Source: a virus. Taken from it: a stretch of 64,000 nt of DNA. The notes beneath the pieces are model-generated. The model was given only the letters and a program-made list of their open reading frames with translations. It was not told the origin of the DNA and searched no databases. Positions within the stretch are counted from its first letter, which is position 1. Each line of letters starts with the position of its first letter. Location: positions 1 to 64,000 of IMG/VR virus record IMGVR_UViG_3300036791_001038. One strand, written 5' to 3'. This document shows, piece after piece, positions 6,582-11,973 of this stretch. The translations under genes were made by a program, and so were the position numbers.

Positions 6582-6823
6582 CCACCACCGAATCCACCAC
6601 CCCCAAAGAGCGTCATGCCTTCGGCCTTGACGTGGCCCGCAACGACCTGCAGGCCGGTGTCATCGCCCGGCCCACCGAGCGGTCCATGTCCGGCAACATC
6701 ATCCTCGAAGCCGGGCAGTCTCTGGCCTCGGGCGGCTGGCACAAGACCCTGCACATCGTGCTGACCCCCGACGAGGCGGCCGAGTTCCACGCCGCCCTGG
6801 GCCAGCTACTGGAGCAGTCATGA
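6578..6823 (+). CDS. Small hypothetical protein (81 aa)
   Basis: ATG 6578 overlaps the previous stop. It has a Thr-rich start, a short charged segment and an amphipathic C-terminus (KTLHIVLTPDEAAEFHAALG) resembling a strand followed by a helix. Coupled by ATGA to the gene at 6820. Function unknown. Confidence 0.6.
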   Translation: MTTTESTTPKERHAFGLDVARNDLQAGVIARPTERSMSGNIILEAGQSLASGGWHKTLHIVLTPDEAAEFHAALGQLLEQS

Positions 6824-7107
6824 CCACTGCCAACGCCCCCCTGCCCCAGATCCCCAAGACCTACCACCGCTACGCCATGGAGCCCACCGAGCGCATCAAC
6901 AGCTTTGCGGACCAGGCCCAAGCCATCCTGGAGAACCTGGACGAGCAGCAGCGCCGGGCGGCAGCGGGTGTTGAGGGCGAGGAGGAGCATCCCGTCGCCA
7001 TCATCGCCATCGCCTTGGCCGCCGCTTATGTGGAGGGAGCCCAGGATGGTCGCGGCCATGGTTACGCCGATGGTTTTCTGCGTGGGAAGGGCGGTCCCAC
7101 GCCATGA
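6820..7107 (+). CDS. Small hypothetical protein with hydrophobic helix (95 aa)
   Basis: ATG 6820 overlaps the previous stop as ATGA. An amphipathic helix (ERINSFADQAQAILENLDEQ) is followed by VAIIAIALAAAYVEG, a short Ala-rich hydrophobic stretch that may be a buried helix rather than a membrane span. The Gly-rich end (GRGHGYADGFLRGKGG) is typical of compact phage proteins. Function unknown. Confidence 0.6.
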   Translation: MTTANAPLPQIPKTYHRYAMEPTERINSFADQAQAILENLDEQQRRAAAGVEGEEEHPVAIIAIALAAAYVEGAQDGRGHGYADGFLRGKGGPTP

Positions 7108-7430
7108 GAATCGAAGGCCCCATCATCAACAAGACCGTCGAGGTCCCGGCCCACACCATCGAGGTCCTCGACATCGACGCCTACTGGAACCTGGACTACC
7201 AGGGCAACCTGGCCGACGAGGGCGACCAGCCCATGTGCCTCTACGCCAAGGTGGCCTGGCCCACCCTGGCCGACGCCATGCGTCAGTTCCAGACCGAGCG
7301 CCTGGCCCGCGAAGCCGAGGGCCAGAAGGCCCGCAAGGGCACCCAGGAGGCCCGTAGAGCAGCCCTCAGGGCTCGCAAGGTGCAAGGCCGGGCCTATGCG
7401 GCCCAGCGCGCTCAGGAGGCTCAGGCATGA
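7104..7430 (+). CDS. Small hypothetical protein with basic helical tail (108 aa)
   Basis: ATG 7104 lies in an ATGA overlap. The first half (EVPAHTIEVLDIDAYWNLDY) looks strand-rich, and AWPTLADAMRQF echoes the end of the 133-348 product. The C-terminal 40 residues are a strongly basic Ala/Arg/Lys/Gln helix that could bind nucleic acid. Function unknown. Confidence 0.6.
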   Translation: MRIEGPIINKTVEVPAHTIEVLDIDAYWNLDYQGNLADEGDQPMCLYAKVAWPTLADAMRQFQTERLAREAEGQKARKGTQEARRAALRARKVQGRAYAAQRAQEAQA

Positions 7431-7810
7431 CCCTGCCGGGTAGCAAGCGCCTCGGGGATCCCATCACCACCGGGCAGGCCACCTGGGCCATCCTGAGGGA
7501 GATCAAGACGCCGATCGTAGGTGATCTGACCCTGTATAGCTCGGTGGGATACGCCTTGCAGCACTGTTGCAAAGAGGAGGTGTACGCCTGCCTGTCCGGT
7601 GGTGAGAAGCGCCTCGTCAACATCGCCATGGGCGTGCATGGCGGCGACGAGGACTACGTCGGCTCAGGGGTGGCGGCCCTGGGTGGGCTCGACCGCACCC
7701 TGCGCCGCAAGATATGGATCATCCTCGGGTACCTGTACTTGGGCCATGATCTGGCCTGGAACTCGGAGAATGAGGACCTGATCGACTGGAGCGTGCTGCG
7801 TGAACGGTGA
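7427..7810 (+). CDS. Hypothetical protein (127 aa)
   Basis: ATG 7427 lies in an ATGA overlap. Segments include GYALQHCCKEEVYACLSGGEK and RRKIWIILGYLYLGHDLAWN, mixed alpha/beta with a hydrophobic C-terminal helix. Three Cys residues occur close together, without a clear metal-site pattern. No family recognised. Confidence 0.6.
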   Translation: MTLPGSKRLGDPITTGQATWAILREIKTPIVGDLTLYSSVGYALQHCCKEEVYACLSGGEKRLVNIAMGVHGGDEDYVGSGVAALGGLDRTLRRKIWIILGYLYLGHDLAWNSENEDLIDWSVLRER

Positions 7811-7816
7811 GGCCCG

Positions 7817-8017
7817 GTGATCGGAGACCAGAAGGAGATCCCCGCCATCGAGATCGAGATCGGGGATCTCCTGTGGCTGGCCGACTCCTGGGCCAAGGTC
7901 ACCGGCTGGTACCTGGGGGCCAAGGGCAAGGTCCGCATCGAGGTCAACGACCGCTGGATCGAGAGGTCCAAGTCCCAGCGGGTCTGGGTGCAGCGACAAG
8001 GAGAGAACGATGCCTGA
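7817..8017 (+). CDS. Small SH3-like or barrel-like hypothetical protein (66 aa)
   Basis: GTG 7817 is preferred, six bases after the previous stop. The product (IEIEIGDLLWLADSWAKVTGWYLG...KVRIEVNDRWIERS) has the alternating pattern of a small beta barrel. A perfect 12-bp inverted repeat occupies codons 6-19. The stop overlaps the next gene by 8 nt. Function unknown. Confidence 0.6.
   Translation: MIGDQKEIPAIEIEIGDLLWLADSWAKVTGWYLGAKGKVRIEVNDRWIERSKSQRVWVQRQGENDA
7833..7872. repeat. Perfect 12-bp inverted repeat in the 5' end of the 7817 gene
   Basis: AGGAGATCCCCG (7833-7844) is matched by CGGGGATCTCCT (7861-7872) around a 16-nt loop containing the tandem ATCGAG. It is the third long perfect hairpin located in the first 90 nt of a small gene in this region. 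Confidence 0.55.
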
Positions 8018-8273
8018 CGCAGATGGTTGGATAACCGAGGCCGAGACCGAACTGATGGGCCTTTCGCCGGAGCAGGGTGGGGTGTGTGGCTGGTGCGCGG
8101 CGCCCCTGGCCGGTGACCCCGACGCCGAGGACCAGGGTCAACCCGCGGGTCGCCCCCTTACTGAACGCCAGCCTGATGGCACCTATCTGGTGGTCGGATA
8201 CGCGTCTACTCCTACCCATGACTGGCGTTGCGGCAAGTGCGTTCGGGGCGAGAGCGAAGGTCTGATGCGGTGA
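8010..8273 (+). CDS. Small zinc-ribbon-like protein (87 aa)
   Basis: ATG 8010 has AAGGAGAG directly upstream. Two Cys pairs, VCGWCAAPL and RCGKCVRG, are separated by about 50 residues and can form a zinc ribbon. The intervening TYLVVGYASTPTHDW is strand-like. The stop overlaps a GTGA start of a 24-codon ORF. Such proteins are frequent in actinophage accessory operons; the function is not known. Confidence 0.65.
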   Translation: MPDADGWITEAETELMGLSPEQGGVCGWCAAPLAGDPDAEDQGQPAGRPLTERQPDGTYLVVGYASTPTHDWRCGKCVRGESEGLMR

Positions 8274-8344
8274 CGCGCTGGCGCTACCGCTGGCGTTGCG
8301 AGATGGCCATCGCTCCCCGGCGGTGGAGATGCCGACGCCGATGA
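8270..8344 (+). CDS. Possible micro-ORF: basic Trp/Arg peptide (24 aa)
   Basis: GTG 8270 overlaps the upstream stop (GTGA), and the TGA at 8342-8344 overlaps the ATG of the next gene (ATGA). The encoded peptide (TRWRYRWRCEMAIAPRRWRC...) is extremely rich in Arg and Trp. The perfect fit into the chain of coupled genes supports translation, at least as a ribosome-transit peptide. No function can be assigned. Confidence 0.45.
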   Translation: MTRWRYRWRCEMAIAPRRWRCRRR

Positions 8345-8538
8345 GTTGCCCGGTCTGTGATCAGCCGCCGCTCACCGAGTGGCGCTGCTGGTCCTGGTAC
8401 ACCCTGCTCGGGGTCCGCCACGCCTGCCGCCTGCGGGTCAACCATCCCAGGTCCCACCACGGCGACGGGCTGCGCTGGTGGACTTACGGCAACCAGCGCA
8501 CCGCCAAGGTGCGCTGTGCCCAGGCCCTGCCCCGATGA
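8341..8538 (+). CDS. Small Cys-pair protein (65 aa)
   Basis: ATG 8341 in the ATGA overlap is preferred; the longer frame to 8296 lies over the micro-ORF. It opens with CPVCDQ and contains WRCWSWYTLLGVRHACRLRVNH, giving a possible metal site, then a Trp-rich basic part. It ends in another ATGA junction. Function unknown. Confidence 0.6.
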   Translation: MSCPVCDQPPLTEWRCWSWYTLLGVRHACRLRVNHPRSHHGDGLRWWTYGNQRTAKVRCAQALPR

Positions 8539-8561
8539 ACCGGCTATGGTGGCGGGATTAG
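8535..8561 (+). CDS. Possible 8-residue leader peptide MNRLWWRD
   Basis: ATG 8535 lies in an ATGA overlap with the upstream stop and ends at TAG 8559-8561. The next real gene starts 30 nt later with its own strong AAGGAGG site. The tandem Trp codons are reminiscent of leader peptides, but the overlap could also be chance. Listed because the junction matches the style of the operon. Confidence 0.25.
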   Translation: MNRLWWRD

Positions 8562-8590
8562 CAGTTGTTCTTGACAAGGAGGCAATCCTG

Positions 8591-8767
8591 ATGGAACCGC
8601 TTGAATGGCACCGGTACAAGCACATGCGACGCGGCAACGCCCGGATGGCGGCTGTCTCCATGGATAACGCCCTGCTACGCCGCTACGGCACCGAATGGAC
8701 CGGCCGGGTGCCCTGGGTCTGCACCCAGGAGTTCGTCCGCGAATGCCATCATCGGGGGCTGATCTAA
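8591..8767 (+). CDS. Small basic hypothetical protein (58 aa)
   Basis: ATG 8591 has a strong AAGGAGG (8576-8582) 8 nt upstream, one of the best ribosome-binding sites in the operon. The product (LEWHRYKHMRRGNARMAAVSMDNALLRRYG) is basic and helical, ending in WVCTQEFVRECHHRGLI. No family recognised. Confidence 0.65.
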   Translation: MEPLEWHRYKHMRRGNARMAAVSMDNALLRRYGTEWTGRVPWVCTQEFVRECHHRGLI

Positions 8768-8770
8768 GCC

Positions 8771-8977
8771 ATGCCCTGGTCCGAAGCTGATCGCCGTCGC
8801 AACACCGAGGCCTGCATCCGCAGCACCATCGAGACCAAGCACGATCGCTACGGCTTGCGCCCCCATGAGATCGACCGGGCCGTCAAGCTCGGAGCCGATC
8901 TGGCCGACAAGGACCGCAGCCTCAACTGGGGTCAGATCGCCACCGCCGCCTCCACCGCCATCACCAGCGGTGCGTGA
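8771..8977 (+). CDS. Small helical hypothetical protein (68 aa)
   Basis: ATG 8771 follows the previous stop by 3 nt. The product is wholly helical (SEADRRRNTEACIRSTIETK, HEIDRAVKLGADLADKDRS). The stop overlaps the start of the next gene. Function unknown. Confidence 0.6.
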   Translation: MPWSEADRRRNTEACIRSTIETKHDRYGLRPHEIDRAVKLGADLADKDRSLNWGQIATAASTAITSGA

Positions 8978-9137
8978 GCCTCAGGGCCGGGCGCGACGGG
9001 ACAAACGGCGACTCACGGCTGACATCGCCATCGCCGCCAAGAAGGCCGAGACCAGGGATTGCCCGACGTGTGGAGCAGCCGCAGGTGAGCCTTGTACCTC
9101 GCTGGATGGCTCTCCGCATGTAGCGCGAGGAGCCTGA
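8970..9137 (+). CDS. Small zinc-finger-like protein (55 aa)
   Basis: GTG 8970 overlaps the previous gene by 8 nt. After a basic helix (RARRDKRRLTADIAIAAKKA) comes CPTCGAAAGEPCTSLDGSPH, a compact CxxC...C...H motif found in many actinobacterial and actinophage small proteins, sometimes at the ends of nucleases or helicases. A short nucleic-acid-binding role is plausible but not shown. Confidence 0.65.
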   Translation: MREPQGRARRDKRRLTADIAIAAKKAETRDCPTCGAAAGEPCTSLDGSPHVARGA

Positions 9138-9139
9138 GC

Positions 9140-9283
9140 TTGGACCTGCATGTCTCGATCCGGGTGGCCGACGCCGAGGTGCTGCTGTACATGGCCGAGG
9201 ACGGCGAGGATCCCGAGACCATCGAGGCCGTGGCCAGGGTGCGAGCCGCCATCGCCAACCTCCGGCCGGACGAAGGTGACTAA
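9140..9283 (+). CDS. Small acidic hypothetical protein (47 aa)
   Basis: TTG 9140 has GAGGAG 7 nt upstream; the longer in-frame ORF would overlap the preceding gene heavily. The product is LHVSIRVADAEVLLYMAEDG... with a strand followed by an acidic helix. It overlaps the next gene by 8 nt. Function unknown. Confidence 0.55.
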   Translation: MDLHVSIRVADAEVLLYMAEDGEDPETIEAVARVRAAIANLRPDEGD

Positions 9284-9476
9284 AGGACCGCTGGGCTACG
9301 GCCGGTACAACGACGACCCCGCCTACATCGGCTGTCCCCGAGCCCAGAGCGACATGACCCCCTGCGTGGCCCGAGACGGGCACCTGGCCGTGGCCGACAG
9401 CGGGGTGTGCGTGGCGTGTGGATCCAACCCCGCCGATCTGCTGGCCGAACTGGTCAGAGCCGTCACCGAACCTTGA
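9276..9476 (+). CDS. Small Cys-rich hypothetical protein (66 aa)
   Basis: GTG 9276 overlaps the end of the previous gene. Cysteines in IGCPRAQ, MTPCVARDGH and GVCVACGS can form one zinc site: a CxxC pair plus an earlier Cys and a His. The C-terminus is a short helix. It is joined to the DUF6283-like gene by a TTGA overlap. Confidence 0.6.
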   Translation: MTKGPLGYGRYNDDPAYIGCPRAQSDMTPCVARDGHLAVADSGVCVACGSNPADLLAELVRAVTEP

Positions 9477-9823
9477 GCGCTACTCCCTGCCCTACCTGTC
9501 CCTGGCGCAAGTCCTCGACCGAGGGTGGCTACGACATACCAGGCTTCTCCCTGGAACTGATGAGGGGCCTCTCCAACACCGTCCCTGGCCCTGGGGAGCC
9601 CAAGGACTGGTTCCGGCCCATCATGGCCTGCCACGGCTCTGTGGAGGGCTCAGAGGGCGTCTGCCGGGGCTACGCCTACGTGGAGGGCTGGACCAACCTG
9701 TCCTTCCGGGTCATGGCCATGCGGGGCGAGATCGACCTGGACGAGCTTGACCGGGCCTGCGAGCGCCTCGACCTGTGGCCCAGCTTCGCAGCGATGCTGG
9801 AGGCCTACGAGGAGGCCCGGTAA
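9473..9823 (+). CDS. DUF6283-like protein (116 aa)
   Basis: TTG 9473 lies in a TTGA overlap. The sequence matches the DUF6283 pattern closely: N-terminal CPTCPWRKS, IPGFSLELMRGLSNT, FRPIMACHGS and VCRGYAYVEGWTNLSFRVMAMRG. Four Cys and one His are positioned like a metal or redox site. This family is widespread in actinophages and actinobacteria but has no established activity. It is the last gene of the rightward operon; terminator-like hairpins follow. Confidence 0.8.
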   Translation: MSATPCPTCPWRKSSTEGGYDIPGFSLELMRGLSNTVPGPGEPKDWFRPIMACHGSVEGSEGVCRGYAYVEGWTNLSFRVMAMRGEIDLDELDRACERLDLWPSFAAMLEAYEEAR

Positions 9824-9825
9824 GC

Positions 9826-9859
9826 AGACCGGCCGCCCCCGATCTGAGGGCGGCCGTCT
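9826..9859 (+). terminator. Terminator of the small-gene operon
   Basis: AGAC-GGCCGCCC pairs with GGGCGGCC-GTCT across 9826-9859 with one bulged C and a 9-nt loop, 3 nt beyond the last stop. Two more hairpins lie in the convergent gap: CCAACC-CTCG-GGTTGG (9871-9886) and GCCCCT-TAG-AGGGGC (9907-9921). The latter may end the leftward lysis unit. Confidence 0.6.
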
Positions 9860-9944
9860 TCGGGTGGACTCCAACCCTCGGGTTGGAAGGACGTTCACCT
9901 CCTCTCGCCCCTTAGAGGGGCTCGGGAGGGCGGCAACAGGGGGA

Positions 9945-10709
9945 TCAGGTGACCGGGGCGGTCCAGGTGGTGGCCCAGGTCTGAGGTCCCACCTTTCCAT
10001 CCACTGTCAGGTGTTTTTCTGTCTGGAACTGCCTACAGATGCTTTCTGAGTCATTTCCGTATATCTGATCCACGGCGATGTTCCAGCCCCTACTCCGCAT
10101 CTTGTTCTGCCAGGTCCGCACATCGGCGTGGGTGTGGTTGTGGCCGAAGGCCGGGCCGAAGTAGTCCACATGCAGCGGTGGCACCACCGAGGGCTTGTTG
10201 GGGACGGGCGGAGGCGGAGCCGGAGGCGCGCCGCCGATGGAGTTCAGGATGGTCTGGCGGCGGTTCTTCCGCAGGTCGCCGGGGCAACTGGTGTGGCCAC
10301 CCCACCCTGAGCCGCCCATGCCGTGCCAGCCAAAGCCGGGCTGGCCGGGAGCCTCACTGAGGACCTTGGCCCACTTGTAGGTGCCGATACCCCACTGGTA
10401 CAGGCGGGCCAGCATGGCCTCCTGAGCGGCCGTGAGGGGCTCGCTGGGTATCCCCTCGGTCTCGACCGAGTTGTAGGTACTGTTCCCACCCGACTGCGCC
10501 CAGGCGCAAAGGTTGGAATCCACGTACTGCTCCAGCACCCCGGTCTTGGACACCCACCAGGTGGAGGAGGCATCCGCGGTGGGGTTGTTGAACCAGCCCG
10601 ACAGGCCGCCGTTGCCGACTTGGACGTGCAGGACCAGGCCCAGATGCGAGCCCATAGCTCCACCGTGATTGCGGACGGGCTTCCATACCGCGAAGGGACA
10701 GACGGTCAT
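9945..10709 (-). CDS. Endolysin: N-acetylmuramoyl-L-alanine amidase with peptidoglycan-binding domain (254 aa)
   Basis: Residues 14-155 form an Amidase_2-type catalytic domain with likely zinc ligands H28 (LHV), H129 (WHGMGG) and C142 (SCPGDLR), and an acidic residue near VETEG (83-85). A Pro-rich linker (160-178) leads to a C-terminal peptidoglycan-binding domain (WQNKMRSRGWNI...VDGKVGPQTWATTW). The enzyme would cut the amide bond between N-acetylmuramic acid and L-alanine during host lysis. The ATG overlaps the stop of a tiny acidic gene. The amidase domain is strikingly similar to the C-terminal domain of the baseplate protein at 55133-56329. It has no signal peptide, so a holin or other export route is needed. 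Confidence 0.9.
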   Translation of the reverse strand: MTVCPFAVWKPVRNHGGAMGSHLGLVLHVQVGNGGLSGWFNNPTADASSTWWVSKTGVLEQYVDSNLCAWAQSGGNSTYNSVETEGIPSEPLTAAQEAMLARLYQWGIGTYKWAKVLSEAPGQPGFGWHGMGGSGWGGHTSCPGDLRKNRRQTILNSIGGAPPAPPPPVPNKPSVVPPLHVDYFGPAFGHNHTHADVRTWQNKMRSRGWNIAVDQIYGNDSESICRQFQTEKHLTVDGKVGPQTWATTWTAPVT

Positions 10710-10828
10710 GCTTCCTCCACCGGGGGCTGGTCGGGATGGGTCTCTTCGGGCACCTCGGGCTCGTCGGGATGCTCACCGGCAGGCTCATCGCCGCCGTGAT
10801 CGTCCTGGGATGGGGCGGTGTCGGTCAT
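10706..10828 (-). CDS. Tiny acidic Pro-rich protein of the lysis unit (40 aa)
   Basis: ATG 10828 overlaps the upstream stop (ATGA) and its stop overlaps the endolysin start (ATGA). The product begins MTDTAPSQDDHGG and is almost entirely Asp, Glu, Pro and Gly with no hydrophobic segment. It shares the MTDT start and composition with the gene just upstream. It is not a holin by sequence. Function unknown; it may only couple translation to the endolysin. Confidence 0.55.
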   Translation of the reverse strand: MTDTAPSQDDHGGDEPAGEHPDEPEVPEETHPDQPPVEEA

Positions 10829-11064
10829 GCCTCTCCTTCGGGTGCAGGCTCGGTTACTGGGGCTGGCTCGGGTCCTGCCGGGGTGGGCTCGGCTGTCTCC
10901 TCGGCTCCGGCGTCGATCCCGTACACCGGTTCGGCGGTGGCCGCAGGGCCGGGGTTCTCCACCGGTCGGGCTCCGGGGGGCTGCGTCGAGGGATCTATGG
11001 GCGGGGCTTCGGTCTCCGCTACGTCGCTGGGATCGTCTGGGGGTGCTGGATCGGTATCAGTCAT
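10825..11064 (-). CDS. Small acidic Pro/Ala-rich protein (79 aa)
   Basis: ATG 11064 is chosen; the frame continues to 11160, but that would run through the divergent gene at 11099. The product (MTDTDPAPPDDPSDVAETEA...) is disordered-looking, acidic and lacks membrane segments. It heads the leftward unit of three overlapping genes ending with the endolysin. Only 34 bp separate it from the divergent gene, so its promoter must overlap that gene. Confidence 0.55.
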   Translation of the reverse strand: MTDTDPAPPDDPSDVAETEAPPIDPSTQPPGARPVENPGPAATAEPVYGIDAGAEETAEPTPAGPEPAPVTEPAPEGEA

Positions 11065-11098
11065 GGGGTTATCTTGGTGCTTTGGCTGGAGGTTCGCA

Positions 11099-11287
11099 AT
11101 GACCAAATGGCTTATTCGCGATGAAGGCACCGGCACTGTGGATGTGCTGAAGGATCGCAAGAGCTTTGCTTATGACCTTGATGATGTGGATGAGGCTGTC
11201 GCTCATATCAAGCATCATCGATACTATGACAAGGAGGATAAGATCGAGGTGGTCGAGCCCGACGGCTATCGCCATCGCCTGTCCTGA
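11099..11287 (+). CDS. Small hypothetical protein (62 aa)
   Basis: ATG 11099 has GGAGG about 7 nt upstream. The product (KWLIRDEGTGTVDVLKDRKS...DEAVAHIKHHRYYDKEDKI) is a compact strand-helix-strand protein. GC content is lower than in surrounding genes. It is divergent from the lysis unit and directly upstream of the head module. Function unknown. Confidence 0.65.
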   Translation: MTKWLIRDEGTGTVDVLKDRKSFAYDLDDVDEAVAHIKHHRYYDKEDKIEVVEPDGYRHRLS

Positions 11288-11314
11288 ACCGAGCCAGAGC
11301 CTCGAAGGGGTGAG
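11283..11314 (+). promoter_or_regulatory. Virion-gene leader element, copy 1
   Basis: CCTGAA...CCAGAGC (11294-11300)-CTC-GAAGGGGTGAG (11304-11314) lies directly upstream of the GTG of the polyprotein gene. Six further copies precede other virion genes. The 3' part resembles an extended Shine-Dalgarno sequence; the 5' parts do not. Confidence 0.55.
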
Positions 11315-11322
11315 GTGACCCC

Positions 11323-11973
11323 GTGATCAAGTACGCCAGCCTGGAGATCCTCTCCTCCGAGTACGGCGGCGACGGCCCCATCCGCCGTCAGGCCCATCGC
11401 GCCGACTTCGCCTACGACCCCCGACCCGGCTTTCTCTACGTCCGGTCGCGGGCCATCTCCTCGCGAGTCAACGACAACTACGACGGGTTCCCTGCCGAGG
11501 AGATCGAGAAGGGTTACAAGTCCTTCATCGGCAAGCCTGTGTTCGTAAATCACGTCAATGACGACCACCGCCGGGCCAGGGGAGTGGTCATCGCGGCGGC
11601 TCTGCACCACGATGTCAATCCTAATGGTACGCCTGATACCTGGTGTGAAGTACTGATGGAAGTCGATGCTCATCGCTTCCCTAAGCTGGCTCAAGCTATT
11701 GTCCAGGGTCATATTGACAAGACATCGATGGGTGTAGACGTTGAGTATTCCATATGTTCAGCCTGTGGTAATAAGGCTACATCTCCTGCTGAATACTGTC
11801 GTCATATCCCACAACTCAAGGGCAGCAAGATTGTCAGGAGGAATGCAAAGACCGGTAGACCAGAGGAGACTTTGATCTATGAGACGTGCTATGGATTGAG
11901 TTTCTTCGAGAATAGTCTGCTCGTAGAAGATCCCGCCGATCCGACAGCATTTTTCCTTGGAGTTGACAAGCGT
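11323..11973 (+). other. Domain: prohead (capsid maturation) protease-like
   Basis: Residues 1-217. The signature SFIGKPVFVNHVNDDHRRARG, followed by LMEVDAHRFPKLAQAIVQGHIDKTSMGVDVEYSICSACGN and EYCRHI, resembles the head-maturation protease or core proteins of large myoviruses. The likely catalytic His and Ser are in FVNHVND and DKTSMG. Its place just upstream of scaffold and capsid genes agrees. The fusion to about 3,000 further residues is exceptional. Confidence 0.65.

Noticed and set aside
7807-8034. 75-codon ORF starting in a GTGA overlap after the 7427 gene
   Set aside because: Its Arg/Gly/Pro-rich translation is a shadow of the 7817 gene, which has better composition.
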